From Nevskia sp. (GTDB lineage: Bacteria > Pseudomonadota > Gammaproteobacteria > Nevskiales > Nevskiaceae): a stretch of DNA of 64,000 bases. The notes below the pieces were generated by a model. That model worked only from the letters and a program-made list of their open reading frames with translations. It ran no database searches and was not told the DNA's origin. The DNA lies in the NCBI GenBank assembly GCA_021732745.1, contig JAKFUK010000002.1, forward strand, positions 248,001 to 312,000, in the 5' to 3' direction. The translations under genes and the position numbers were made by a program. How positions within the stretch are numbered: the first letter of the stretch is position 1; each line of letters opens with the position of its first letter. Below are positions 1 through 7,750 of this stretch, one piece after another.

Positions 1-416
1 ATCAGATCCAGTTCCAGCCCGGCGCGGACTTCGCGGCTGGCGCCGAGGCTGACCGAGACATCGAAGTTCTCGTCGATCGACAGCTCGCGGCGCATCTCGA
101 TGCGATTGCGAACATGCACCAGCCCCATCAGCGGCAGGGGAAAGCCGGGGCGGGTCATCAAATTCAGGTACAGCGGCGTGGCGAGGACCTGGGGATAGGT
201 CATCGCGATCTGGTCGGCGCGATTGAAGCCGCACAGCGCGTTGTAGGCGGCGACATGCGGGCGATCGAAGCCGAGGCTGCCGACGCGGACCGTCCACTCG
301 GGAATCGCGACCGGAGACGTGACTTTCCGGGAAGCTGACAGCGCGGCGCGTGCGAATGCGGGCAACACCGGCGGCAATGCCGGGAGATCGAAAACGCGGG
401 CAGTCGTGGTGCTCAT
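1..416 (-). CDS. MaoC-like acyl dehydratase, N-terminal part (cut by window edge)
   Basis: An open frame reads leftwards from an ATG at 416 and runs off the window start without a stop, so about 138 residues of the N-terminal part are visible. The protein begins MSTTTARVFDLP and later reads RVGSLGFDRPHVAAYNALCG, NRADQIAMTYPQVLATPLYL and GLVHVRNRIEMRRELSIDE. This pattern is familiar from large hot-dog fold (MaoC/hydratase-like) proteins that act on acyl-CoA or fatty-acid intermediates. The catalytic D-x4-H part lies outside the window if present, so the function rests on partial similarity remembered from the family. It is separated from the ccm genes by a 240 bp gap holding a palindromic element and is transcribed in the same direction as them. 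Confidence 0.55.
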   Translation of the reverse strand, partial: MSTTTARVFDLPALPPVLPAFARAALSASRKVTSPVAIPEWTVRVGSLGFDRPHVAAYNALCGFNRADQIAMTYPQVLATPLYLNLMTRPGFPLPLMGLVHVRNRIEMRRELSIDENFDVSVSLGASREVRAGLELDL

Positions 417-542
417 CGGGGTCCGGGAGTCGGCGAATGACTTCGCCGCGCGCGAATGTTACGCGCCTTGCCGATCAAATTGGATATTTCAAGCCGATGG
501 CGGGTGGATCGGCCGGGTTCGACCGGATACTCCGACCGCAAA

Positions 543-646
543 AGCCCGGGGCACAAAGGCACAGAGGGGAACAGCTGGGCACTAAGAAAAGCTTTTCCTT
601 TGTGTCCTTGCTGTGGCTGTTCTTTGTGCCTTCGTGCTCCGGGCTT
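543..646. repeat. Imperfect inverted repeat of the CACAAAG family, no ORF (copy 1)
   Basis: Two arms (about 543-590 and 591-646) are imperfect reverse complements. Read on the minus strand, the right arm carries the blocks ACGAAGGCACAAAG and CAAGGACACAAAGG, which recur in the copy at 32655-32752 and, with one base changed per block, in the gene-carrying unit at 16690-17176. The element ends ten bases past the ccmI stop codon and could double as a transcription end for the ccm operon. The rest of the 417-655 gap shows nothing I can name. Confidence 0.75.
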
Positions 647-655
647 CTCGCCGGA

Positions 656-1909
656 TCAGGGAAGCACACGGTCGATCACCACCGATAGCGGCGCGCCGCC
701 GGACTGCGCCCGCGCAGCGTCGATGCGCCCTTCGAGATCGCCCGGCTGCGCCTGCACGCTGCCGGACGCGCTGTAGCGCGCGGTGATCACGTATTGCTCG
801 AAGCCGGACAGATTCAGCCCCGGCGCCATCGCCATGGTGTCGTCGAGCTGGACGGTCAGCGGCAGTTTCGCGTCCGGCAGACGCTGCACTGCCAGCGGCA
901 GGGGCGGACCGGATGCCGCCTTGGCGAACACGAACAGGATCGCGCCCTTTGGCACCTTGTCGGCCAGCGCGGGGGCGAGCGATACCTGCACGCTCAGGCT
1001 CACCGCTGGCGCGGCGGCCGCCGCGGGTGCCGCCGGTGCCTCGGTCGGGTTGATGCCGCTTTCGGCCAGCGCCTTGTCGAGCGCCGCCACCCGCTCGCGC
1101 AGCGCGCCGCGCATCTCCTCGGCCAGATCGGGCTGGGCCAGCAATTGCTGCCAGCGGGCGCGACCGATCGCGTAGTCACCGGCCCCGACCGCCGCAAGTC
1201 CGCCGTACCAGAGCGCTTTCGGGTAGGCCGGATCGAGCTTCAGCGCTTCCTCGAAGCGATCAGCCGCCGGGCCGCTGACCTCCTCGCCACCGGCGAAAGC
1301 CAGCGCTTCGCCTTCGTCGGCCAGCCAGTCAGCACGCGGTGCGGGCGCGCGCTTGTTCGCCTCGGCCATCGCGGCGGCGGCTTCCGGAAACCGCTGGGTG
1401 ACCATGTACGAGCGGCCAAGCATCGACCAGCCTTCGGCATCGTCCGGATTGGTCTTCAGGCGCTCGGCGAGCTTGTCGACCATCGCCGCAATCGCCGGAT
1501 CGAGCTTCGGTGCCGGTGGCGGTCCGGCGGCGATCTGCTGCTGCATTTCCCAGCCACCGCGCCACAGGTACCAGCCGCTGGCGAACATCGCGAGGATCAG
1601 GGTCACCAGCACAATCGCCACCGGCCGACGTTCGGCTTTCGCGACCAGCTCCGGCTCGGTGCCGTCGGCATCGGTCAGCACCCGGGCATCGAGTTCGGCA
1701 CGCAGCGCGGCCGCTTCCTCGGCTGGAATCAGGCCGGACGCGGTTTCCGCCTCGATTTCGCCGACCCGCAGCCGATAGGCCGCGACATTCGCCGCGCGGC
1801 GGTTCTGGCGGGTGGCCGCGCGGGCACGCCACCAGGGATGGGTGGCCAGTGCCACGGCCAGCAACAGCAGGCCGGCCATCGCCAGGCCGGTCTCGACAGT
1901 CGGATTCAT
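656..1909 (-). CDS. ccmI: Cytochrome c maturation protein CcmI (TPR apocytochrome chaperone)
   Basis: The 417-residue product is the CcmI/CycH chaperone that holds apocytochrome c at the periplasmic face for haem ligation by CcmF/CcmH. Two N-terminal membrane segments are visible (about residues 8-24 and 105-122). They flank a cytoplasmic loop with the heptad-rich stretch EEAAALRAELDARVL, and a periplasmic TPR region follows (WSMLGRSYMVTQRFPEAAAAMAEA and similar units). The last 100 residues, after an Ala/Pro linker, resemble the C-terminal beta domain of longer CcmI forms. The ATG at 1909 was chosen because it overlaps the ccmH stop (TAATG) and begins MNPTVETGLAMAGLLLL. A longer frame to 2410 only reads through ccmH in another frame. 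It is the last gene of the operon. Confidence 0.92.
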   Translation of the reverse strand: MNPTVETGLAMAGLLLLAVALATHPWWRARAATRQNRRAANVAAYRLRVGEIEAETASGLIPAEEAAALRAELDARVLTDADGTEPELVAKAERRPVAIVLVTLILAMFASGWYLWRGGWEMQQQIAAGPPPAPKLDPAIAAMVDKLAERLKTNPDDAEGWSMLGRSYMVTQRFPEAAAAMAEANKRAPAPRADWLADEGEALAFAGGEEVSGPAADRFEEALKLDPAYPKALWYGGLAAVGAGDYAIGRARWQQLLAQPDLAEEMRGALRERVAALDKALAESGINPTEAPAAPAAAAAPAVSLSVQVSLAPALADKVPKGAILFVFAKAASGPPLPLAVQRLPDAKLPLTVQLDDTMAMAPGLNLSGFEQYVITARYSASGSVQAQPGDLEGRIDAARAQSGGAPLSVVIDRVLP

Positions 1910-2373
1910 TATTTGGCTTCTTCGAGCAGCTTCTTGAGAGCTGCCTTGTCGACGGCTTTCGGATTCGTGGCGGCCAGTTCCCGCTTGCCGCCACGTATCT
2001 GCCGCAGCAGCACCAGCAGCGCCACCAGCACCAGCGCGAACGGCCCCAGCCAGAGCAGCCAGGTGCGGGCATCGAATGGAGGCCGGAACAGCACGAAATC
2101 GCCATAGCGATCCGTGAGATAGCGCTTGATCTCGGTCGGCGACTTGCCGGAGGCGACCAGTTCGCGAACCTCGTACTTCAGATCCAGCGCCAGCGGCGCC
2201 CGCGATTCCGCCAGCGATTCGTTCTGGCAGACGAGGCAGCGCAGGTCCGGCAGCAGTTCGGCGAGGCGCGCTTCCTGCTCGACGCTCAGCGGAATTTCGG
2301 GTTTTTCGACCGTCACCTGCGCATGGGCTGCCAGCAGCAGGCCGGCGAACAGGGCGGCAACGAGGCGCTTCAC
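1909..2373 (-). CDS. ccmH: Cytochrome c maturation protein CcmH (thiol-reducing subunit)
   Basis: CcmH (CycL) takes part in reduction of the CxxCH thiols of apocytochrome c and in haem ligation. The 154-residue protein has a cleavable-looking signal (MKRLVAALFAGLLLAAHA). The family motif LRCLVCQN follows with the redox pair Cys46/Cys49, then the helical domain EIKRYLTDRYGDFVLFRPP and one C-terminal membrane helix (about 105-123). The start codon is GTG and overlaps the ccmG stop as GTGA, which points to translational coupling. The length fits short CcmH forms that work with a separate CcmI, which is encoded immediately downstream. Confidence 0.95.
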   Translation of the reverse strand: MKRLVAALFAGLLLAAHAQVTVEKPEIPLSVEQEARLAELLPDLRCLVCQNESLAESRAPLALDLKYEVRELVASGKSPTEIKRYLTDRYGDFVLFRPPFDARTWLLWLGPFALVLVALLVLLRQIRGGKRELAATNPKAVDKAALKKLLEEAK

Positions 2374-2903
2374 GATCCGGCTCCGAGCAGTGGCTTGACG
2401 TCACGCGCAAACGCTTCCGGCGTCAGCGCGCCGACATGCTTGTGCAGGATGCGGCCATCGGCGCTGACCACGAAGGTTTCGGGCACGCCGTAGACGCCGA
2501 AGTCGATGCCGGCGCGGCCGTCGAGGTCGACCAGGATCGGCGCGTAGGGGTTGCCGCGCGCGGCCAGCCACTGGCGGACATCGGCATCGGCATCCTTGTA
2601 ATCGACGCCGACGATGGTCACCCCGCCCTGCTTTGCAAGCTGCATCAGATAGGGATGCTCGACCTGACAACCGGCGCACCAGCTGGCGAAGAAGTTGACC
2701 AGATAGGGCTTGCCGGCGAACGCGGCGTTGCCCATTGAGAGCGGCGGCGATTCGGCTTTCGGAAGCGCCAGTACCGGCAGCTCGAAAGCGGGCACCGCCT
2801 TGCCGATCAAGGGGCTCGGCAACACCCGGGGATCGCGTTGCAGGCCGACTGCGAAGAAGGCCAGCAACACACCGAGAATCAGCAGCGGAATCGCGTAGCG
2901 CAT
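2370..2903 (-). CDS. ccmG: Thiol:disulfide interchange protein CcmG/DsbE
   Basis: This is the membrane-anchored periplasmic thioredoxin that reduces CcmH and apocytochrome c. The 177-residue protein has an N-terminal anchor (MRYAIPLLILGVLLAFFAVGL), a thioredoxin fold with the active site FASWCAGCQVEHP (Cys76/Cys79), the segment GVDYKDADADVRQWL and the cis-proline region YGVPETFVV. The WCAGC site differs from the more common WCxPC of CcmG; Gly instead of Pro before the second Cys should shift its redox properties. It lies 12 bp downstream of ccmF and its stop overlaps the ccmH GTG start. Confidence 0.94.
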   Translation of the reverse strand: MRYAIPLLILGVLLAFFAVGLQRDPRVLPSPLIGKAVPAFELPVLALPKAESPPLSMGNAAFAGKPYLVNFFASWCAGCQVEHPYLMQLAKQGGVTIVGVDYKDADADVRQWLAARGNPYAPILVDLDGRAGIDFGVYGVPETFVVSADGRILHKHVGALTPEAFARDVKPLLGAGS

Positions 2904-2915
2904 GGGCGTTCGGGA

Positions 2916-4892
2916 TCAGGCGGCCTGCGTGCCGCCGTCGAGCGCCAACTTGCGATCTGCTGCCCGCGCCAGTCGATAACGCTTGTCGCTGGCCGCGAGG
3001 CAACCGCCGAGGAACATCAGCACGCCACCCAGCCAGATCAGGCGGATCATCGGCTTGACGTAGATGCGCAAGCTCCAGGAACCGTCGTCGAAGCCTTCAC
3101 CGAGCGACACGTACAGATCGCGCATCAGGGTCGCGTCGACCGCCGACTCGGTCATGACGTTGCGCTGCGAGGGATAGAAGCGCTTCTGCGGATAGAGCGT
3201 GGTCACCGAATGGTCGCCGCGCTCGATGGTCACTTCGCCCTGCTGGGCGATGAAGTTCGGGCCTTTCGCTTCCTGTGCGCCAACGAAGCCGAAGGTGAAA
3301 TCACCGATCTCGGTCGTCGCGTTCGGGGCCAGACGCACGTCCTTCTCGTAGCCGTAGCTGATCACGAAGGCGACACCGAGCGCCCAGACGCCCAAGCCGG
3401 CATGGGCCAGGGTCATGCCCCAGGTCGCACGCGGCACCGAGGCAAGGCCGGCGATGAACGAGGGCTTGGCGCGGATGCGCCGCCAGACGTCCTGCGACGC
3501 GGCGACGATGGTCCAGGCACCGAGCAGGCCGCCGGTGACCGCCAGCAAAGTCGCCCGGCCGTGAAGCGCCAGCGGCACCACGATCGCGAACGCCACGGCG
3601 AACAGCGCCGGCAGCTTCAGCCGCTGCCAGGTTTCACCGGCCTTGCCCTTCTTCCACGGCACCACGGCACCGAAGCCGACCAGCACGAATAGCGGCACCA
3701 TCAGCGGCAGGAAGATCGCGTTGAAATACGGCGGGCCGACCGAAATCTTGCCGAGGTTCAGGGCGTCGATGACCAGCGGATACAGCGTGCCGATCAGGAT
3801 CGCCGCACAGGCCACGACCAGGAACACGTTGTTCAGCAACAGCAGGCCTTCCCGCGAAAACAGATGCAGTTCGCCCACGCTGGCCAGCTTCGGTGCCCGA
3901 AACGCGTACAGGGTCAAGGCCGCACCGGTGATCACGGCCATGAAGATCAGGATGAACAAGCCGCGCGCCGGATCGCTGGCAAAAGAATGCACGGAGACGA
4001 TCACGCCGGAGCGGACCAGGAAGGTGCCGAGCAGGGACAGCGAAAAGGTCAGGATCGCCAGCAATACGGTCCAGCTCTTGAGCAATCCGCGCTTTTCGGT
4101 GACCGCCAGCGAATGGATCAGCGCGGTGCCAGTCAGCCAGGGCATGAACGAGGCGTTCTCGACCGGATCCCAGAACCACCAGCCGCCCCAGCCGAGTTCG
4201 TTGTAGGCCCACCAGGAACCGAGGGTGATGCCGAGGGTCAGGAACATCCAGGCAGTGGTCGTCCACGGCCGGGTCCAGCGCGCCCATGCGGCGTCGAGCT
4301 TGCCGGTGATGAGCGCTGCCACGGCGAACGCGAAGGCGACGCTGAAGCCGACGTAACCCATGTAGAGCATCGGCGGATGAATGGTCAGGCCGAAGTCCTG
4401 AAGCAGGGGGTTGAGGTCACGGCCTTGCAGCGGCACCGGGAACAGGCGATCGAAGGGATTCGAGGTCAGCAGCATGAACAGCAGCAGGCCCACCGAGATC
4501 ACGCCGAGCACCGCAATCACCAGTGCGCTGAGTTCGGCCGGAATCCGGCGGTTGAACACCGACACCGCGAAGGTCCAGCCGGACAGCATCAGCATCCATA
4601 GCAGCAGCGAGCCTTCATGCGCGCCCCAGACCGCCGAAAAGCGATAGACGTTCGGCAGGTCGGTATGGGCGTTCTGCGCGACATAGGCCACCGAGAAATC
4701 GGTGTTGACGAAGGAGATGGTCAGGCAGGCGTAGGCAAACGCGATGCAGAAGAACTGCGCCTGCGCGGCCGAACCGGCGAAGGCGAGCAGCTTGGCATCG
4801 CGGCGCCGATAGCCGACCAGCGGCGCGACGGTCTGCAGGAAGGCGATGCCGAGCGCCAGGATCAGCGCGAAGTGGCCGAGTTCAGGAATCAT
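2916..4892 (-). CDS. ccmF: Haem lyase subunit CcmF
   Basis: CcmF is the polytopic core of the haem ligation complex; it receives haem from holo-CcmE and attaches it to apocytochrome c. The 658-residue protein has more than twelve hydrophobic segments. The tryptophan-rich WWD signature is at about residues 227-253 (WWAYNELGWGGWWFWDPVEN then SFMPWL). Conserved periplasmic His positions are seen in VWGAHEGSLLLW and GLTIHPPMLYMGY. The C-terminal soluble loop (ATTEIGDFTFGFVG onwards) and the final membrane helix are typical. The length matches the family. It is separated from the upstream small-gene pair by about 110 bp. Confidence 0.96.
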   Translation of the reverse strand: MIPELGHFALILALGIAFLQTVAPLVGYRRRDAKLLAFAGSAAQAQFFCIAFAYACLTISFVNTDFSVAYVAQNAHTDLPNVYRFSAVWGAHEGSLLLWMLMLSGWTFAVSVFNRRIPAELSALVIAVLGVISVGLLLFMLLTSNPFDRLFPVPLQGRDLNPLLQDFGLTIHPPMLYMGYVGFSVAFAFAVAALITGKLDAAWARWTRPWTTTAWMFLTLGITLGSWWAYNELGWGGWWFWDPVENASFMPWLTGTALIHSLAVTEKRGLLKSWTVLLAILTFSLSLLGTFLVRSGVIVSVHSFASDPARGLFILIFMAVITGAALTLYAFRAPKLASVGELHLFSREGLLLLNNVFLVVACAAILIGTLYPLVIDALNLGKISVGPPYFNAIFLPLMVPLFVLVGFGAVVPWKKGKAGETWQRLKLPALFAVAFAIVVPLALHGRATLLAVTGGLLGAWTIVAASQDVWRRIRAKPSFIAGLASVPRATWGMTLAHAGLGVWALGVAFVISYGYEKDVRLAPNATTEIGDFTFGFVGAQEAKGPNFIAQQGEVTIERGDHSVTTLYPQKRFYPSQRNVMTESAVDATLMRDLYVSLGEGFDDGSWSLRIYVKPMIRLIWLGGVLMFLGGCLAASDKRYRLARAADRKLALDGGTQAA

Positions 4893-5001
4893 GTGTTCGT
4901 GAGGCGGAGGGGTCAGGCGTGAGGCGGGGCGGCCGCTGCTTCGCGCGTCCCCGCATTTCTCGGAAGGCGGGTTACGGCTGTGGCCTGACCCGGTCTGTTG
5001 C

Positions 5002-5091
5002 TTACTTCGGTTTGCGCGGGTTGCCTTCGTACAGAACAGAACCCAGGGCGATCACCAATACCGCCAGAGCGACGATCACGGTCCATTCCAT
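5002..5091 (-). CDS. Tiny membrane protein of 29 residues, unknown function
   Basis: An ATG at 5091 opens a 29-codon frame: MEWTVIVALAVLVIALGSVL, then YEGNPRKPK, then TAA. It encodes one hydrophobic helix (residues 4-20) followed by a short basic tail. A GGAG sits eight bases before the ATG, and the start overlaps the stop of the upstream reading frame as TGATG, both of which support real translation. It lies inside the ccm operon between ccmE and ccmF, where no standard Ccm protein of this kind is expected. I do not recognise a family with certainty. Its layout resembles small single-helix proteins encoded next to two-helix partners, and the function is unknown. Confidence 0.5.
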   Translation of the reverse strand: MEWTVIVALAVLVIALGSVLYEGNPRKPK

Positions 5092-5318
5092 CACAAGTTC
5101 TCCAGTTGCCTGATTCGACGAAACGCGCGTCGGTTGATCCCGACGATGAAAGCTCCAAGAACAACGGCTGCAAGCGCCGCAGCGGCGACGATCGCAGGCT
5201 TGGCAGTCTCGTAGTTCTGAGCGAGCCAGGCGACGATCTACGCCAGCATCGCCACAAGAAGCGCAAAACCCACCTTCAGCCAGCCCAGCTCTTCCTTGAT
5301 TTCATCCGTCTTCGACAT
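5091..5318 (-). pseudogene. Small two-helix membrane protein gene with an in-frame TAG
   Basis: From an ATG at 5318 the frame reads MSKTDEIKEELGWLKVGFAL, LVAMLA, then TAG (5238-5240), and continues in the same frame as IVAWLAQNYE through a second hydrophobic helix to NRRAFRRIRQLENL and a TGA at 5091-5093. The joined product would be 74 residues plus the interrupted position, with two membrane helices and charged ends. The frame is perfectly preserved on both sides of the TAG, so a single C-to-T or similar change, a sequencing error, or readthrough would explain it. It overlaps the next tiny gene as TGATG. I see no strong ribosome binding site before 5318. Confidence 0.5.
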
Positions 5319-5363
5319 ACAGCGAGCTTACGCCCAGTTTCTGCCCGCAGCCGCAAGCAGCGA

Positions 5364-5837
5364 TCAGCCCGCGTTCGCCGCAACCGCCTTGAACGGCATG
5401 CACGAATGCTTGCCCGACTCCGGATCGCCCTTCAAGGCGTCCGCGACCTGTGGCGGCATGTAGTTTTCGTCGTGCTTGGCGAGGATGCGGGTGGCGACGA
5501 AGACCTTCTCGGCCGTCATGTAGCCATCGGCGACCACGCCCTGCCCTTCTCGGAACAGGTCCGGCAGCACGCCTTCATAGCGAACGGCGACATTCTTGGC
5601 GCAATCGGCGACCCGGAATTCGACTTTCAAGCCTTCGCCACGGGTCAGACTTCCCGCTTCGACCAGCCCGCCCAATTGCGCTGCCGCGCCGACCGGCACC
5701 GTGCCGGCCGCGAGGTCGCTCGGCGTGTAGAAATACATCATGTTCTTGCGGAAGGCGGTGAAGCCGAGGGTGGCGGCCACACCGACACCGATCAGCAAGG
5801 CGGCGACACCGAGCAGCCGCTGGTTACGCTTGGTCAT
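5364..5837 (-). CDS. ccmE: Haem chaperone CcmE
   Basis: CcmE binds haem covalently through a periplasmic histidine and shuttles it from CcmC to CcmF. The 157-residue protein has the N-terminal anchor (RLLGVAALLIGVGVAATLGFT), the OB-fold beta region (GAAAQLGGLVEAG, KVEFRVADCA, VRYEGVLPDLFREGQGVVADG) and the haem-binding motif LAKHDENYMPP with His122 and Tyr126. The C-terminal tail after residue 140 is short and contains Cys146. The start ATG overlaps the ccmD stop as ATGA. The family length and motif make this call secure. Confidence 0.97.
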   Translation of the reverse strand: MTKRNQRLLGVAALLIGVGVAATLGFTAFRKNMMYFYTPSDLAAGTVPVGAAAQLGGLVEAGSLTRGEGLKVEFRVADCAKNVAVRYEGVLPDLFREGQGVVADGYMTAEKVFVATRILAKHDENYMPPQVADALKGDPESGKHSCMPFKAVAANAG

Positions 5838-5983
5838 TCCTGGGATTCCTCATCGGGCGCGTCCTCGGACAGCCGCCGCTGCAATTCGTTGCGGGTCAGC
5901 CTCGGGCTGAGCCAGTTCCAGAGCAGCAGCACGGCGGTCAGGCCGTAGCTGGTCCAGATGAAGATGGCGTGCTTTTCGTTCAT
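5834..5983 (-). CDS. ccmD: Haem exporter protein CcmD
   Basis: CcmD is a small membrane protein that helps release holo-CcmE from the CcmABC complex. The 49-residue frame begins MNEKHAIFIWTSYGLTAVLL and contains one membrane helix with the family pattern of an aromatic-rich start (FIWTSYG), followed by the basic cytoplasmic stretch RLTRNELQRRL and an acidic end. It overlaps ccmC upstream (ATGA at 5980-5983) and ccmE downstream (ATGA at 5834-5837), exactly where ccmD is expected. Confidence 0.93.
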   Translation of the reverse strand: MNEKHAIFIWTSYGLTAVLLLWNWLSPRLTRNELQRRLSEDAPDEESQE

Positions 5984-6837
5984 GCCCCGCGTCCTCGATC
6001 GGCATCATCCTGCCGTCCCTGGCGCGGCGTCGCGGCCTCGACGAGCCCCGGCCCGGCCATCCCTGGCCGGGCGTTCGAGCCTTCGGCAAGCAGTGCTTGC
6101 CCAGCGAAGGCTCTCACCCATTTGGCTCTGCGCTCGCGAACCAGCACCCCATTCTGCATCCGGCGCAGCCAGACCGCGCCGAAGAACAGATAACTGCCGG
6201 CCATCGACATCAGCAGCGGCTTGAGCATGCTCGGGGCCATCTTGGGATTGGCGATCGCTTCCGCGCTCAAGATCGTCGAGCCCTGATGCAGCGAGTTCCA
6301 CCACTGCACCGAGTAATGGACGATCGGCACGTTGACCACACCGACCAGCGCCAACCAGGCACAGGCGCGGGCGGCGGTGCGGGGGTCGGAATAGGCCTGA
6401 TTGAGGCCAATGACGCCCAGATACAGGAACAGCAGCACCAGTTCCGAAGTCAGCCGCGCGTCCCAGACCCAGTAGGCCCCCCAGGTCGGCTTGCCCCAAA
6501 GCATGCCGGTGACCAGTGCCAGGGCCGTGAAACTGGCCCCGATCGGCGCCGCCGACACCACGGCCACTTCGGCCAGCTTCATGCGCCAGATCAGAGCAAT
6601 CGCCCCGGCGACTGCCATCGCCGTGTAGATCGACAGGCTCAGCGCAGCCGCCGGCACATGCACATAGATAATCCGGAAAGCATCGCCCTGCTGGTAATCG
6701 GCCGGTGCCACGAACAGGCCCTGCCAGACGCCGACGCCGATCAAGGCGAGGCCGGCGATCAGCAGCCAGGGCGCGAGGCGCTCGGCGAAGCGATAGAAGG
6801 TCGGCGGCGAGGCCAGTCGGTGAAACCAGGTCCACAT
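5980..6837 (-). CDS. ccmC: Haem transporter/handling protein CcmC with extended C-terminus
   Basis: CcmC loads haem onto CcmE. The 285-residue protein has six membrane segments and the family WWD-type motif in the region GMLWGKPTWGAYWVWDARLT. The conserved histidines appear in YVHVPAAALS and in NVPIVHYSVQWWNSLHQG. The ATG at 6837 (MWTWFHRLASPPTFYRFAE) was chosen because it matches the family N-terminus; the frame stays open to 6903. After the last helix and LVRERRAKWV, where CcmC normally ends, there are about 45 extra residues (AFAGQALLAEGSNARPGMAG and on) encoded by two adjacent palindromes, so the tail looks like repeat DNA read as protein. The stop overlaps ccmD. Confidence 0.94.
   Translation of the reverse strand: MWTWFHRLASPPTFYRFAERLAPWLLIAGLALIGVGVWQGLFVAPADYQQGDAFRIIYVHVPAAALSLSIYTAMAVAGAIALIWRMKLAEVAVVSAAPIGASFTALALVTGMLWGKPTWGAYWVWDARLTSELVLLFLYLGVIGLNQAYSDPRTAARACAWLALVGVVNVPIVHYSVQWWNSLHQGSTILSAEAIANPKMAPSMLKPLLMSMAGSYLFFGAVWLRRMQNGVLVRERRAKWVRAFAGQALLAEGSNARPGMAGPGLVEAATPRQGRQDDADRGRGA
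6051..6113. repeat. Two palindromes forming the 3' end of ccmC
   Basis: GCCCGGCCA at 6051-6059 is repeated inverted at 6064-6072. GAGCCTTCG at 6077-6085 is repeated inverted at 6105-6113, with an inner GCAAG/CTTGC pair. Both hairpins fall inside the extra C-terminal codons of ccmC. They look like REP-type sequences that have been inserted into, and are translated as, the gene end. Confidence 0.7.
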
Positions 6838-7000
6838 GGTGCGGAAACGGTCCTGCAGGCGGTCGAAAGTCGGGGGAAGCGCGGCGAAAACTGTACCGCG
6901 CACCTGACATTATGCCCGTTCCCTCCGAGTCGTCGGACCGTTGATGGCGGCGGCGAGGTAGGGCTGGAATCCTTGTTCGAGTCTGCAAACCCAAGGCGCG

Positions 7001-7735
7001 TCAGCCGCTCGGCAAGGCTTGTTCCGGCACCGGCTGATCCAGCAGGATCAAGGTCTGACCCTGCGCTTGCAGACGCCCGGCAATCTCCAGATCGCGCACC
7101 ACCATGCCGGCCAGTTCGCGCGAACAGCCGGCGAGCTTGCCGAGATCCTGACGGGTGATGCGGATCGCCACTCCTTTCGCATTTTTTTTGCCGCCACCAT
7201 CGGCGACGAGGCCGGACAGCGCGCGCCAGACCCGCTCTGCAGCATGCAGCGCCGGCATTTCGGCAAGGCGACGATTGGTGGTGCGCAGGCGGCTGGCGAG
7301 CTGGCCGGCGAGTTCCAGCCAGAAGCCAGGGTAGCGCTGCGTCAAGTCGAGAAACGCGCGGTAGGGGATTTCCAGCAAGGTCGAATCGGCGGCGGCGTCG
7401 ATCCGGGCGCTGCGCGCCGGCACGCCCGGCAGCATGCCCATCTCGCCGAAAAAATCGCCCGGGCAGAGGTAGGCCAGCAGCAGATCCTGATCACGCGAGC
7501 CGGTATGGCGCACCGCACAAAGGCCATTTAGCAGCAGATACAGGCAGGTCGGCTGGGCACCGGCCTCGATCACCACCCGGTGGCGCGGAACCCTACGGTT
7601 GCGGCCGATCGCCAGCAGCGCCGGATAGCCGGGATCGCGCACCAGCCGCTCCAGGCTGGGCGACATCGGGGCCGCCGCCGACTTTGGCGGCGCTGGCAAC
7701 GGTTTCATCAGTTGATCCGGGGGTTGACGAGGCAT
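7001..7735 (-). CDS. CRP/Vfr-like transcriptional regulator inside the ccm operon
   Basis: The 244-residue protein has a cyclic-nucleotide-binding domain (about 35-150) followed by a winged helix (about 193-240). The phosphate-binding cassette reads GDFFGEMGM (93-101) followed by PARSARI with the Arg-Ser pair at 108-109, which matches cAMP-binding CRP. The recognition region ITRQDLGKLAGCSRELAGMV closely follows the CRP/Vfr pattern. The FNR N-terminal cysteine cluster is absent. An ATG at 7735 follows GGAG by six bases and lies 15 bp after ccmB, so it is likely co-transcribed with ccmAB. About 160 bp separates it from ccmC. It may regulate cytochrome or energy metabolism, but its targets cannot be read from the window. 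Confidence 0.88.
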   Translation of the reverse strand: MPRQPPDQLMKPLPAPPKSAAAPMSPSLERLVRDPGYPALLAIGRNRRVPRHRVVIEAGAQPTCLYLLLNGLCAVRHTGSRDQDLLLAYLCPGDFFGEMGMLPGVPARSARIDAAADSTLLEIPYRAFLDLTQRYPGFWLELAGQLASRLRTTNRRLAEMPALHAAERVWRALSGLVADGGGKKNAKGVAIRITRQDLGKLAGCSRELAGMVVRDLEIAGRLQAQGQTLILLDQPVPEQALPSG

Positions 7736-7750
7736 CGCGGTCTCCGGGGT

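Noticed and set aside
475..669. 64-codon minus-strand frame before ccmI
   Set aside because: It only translates the inverted-repeat element at 543-646; its Cys/Pro/Ser-rich sequence reflects the repeat, not a protein.
1910..2410. Long N-terminal extension of the ccmI frame (open to 2410)
   Set aside because: It overlaps ccmH in another frame and has no family similarity; the internal ATG at 1909 gives a normal CcmI start with a membrane helix.
5238..5240. Selenocysteine or pyrrolysine recoding at the in-frame TAG
   Set aside because: TAG is not a selenocysteine codon, and nothing in the window suggests pyrrolysine machinery; mutation or a sequencing error is simpler.
4913..5266. 117-codon minus-strand frame between ccmF and ccmE
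   Set aside because: It is out of frame with the two small membrane-protein frames, has an Arg/Ser/Pro-rich shadow composition, and lacks a ribosome binding site.
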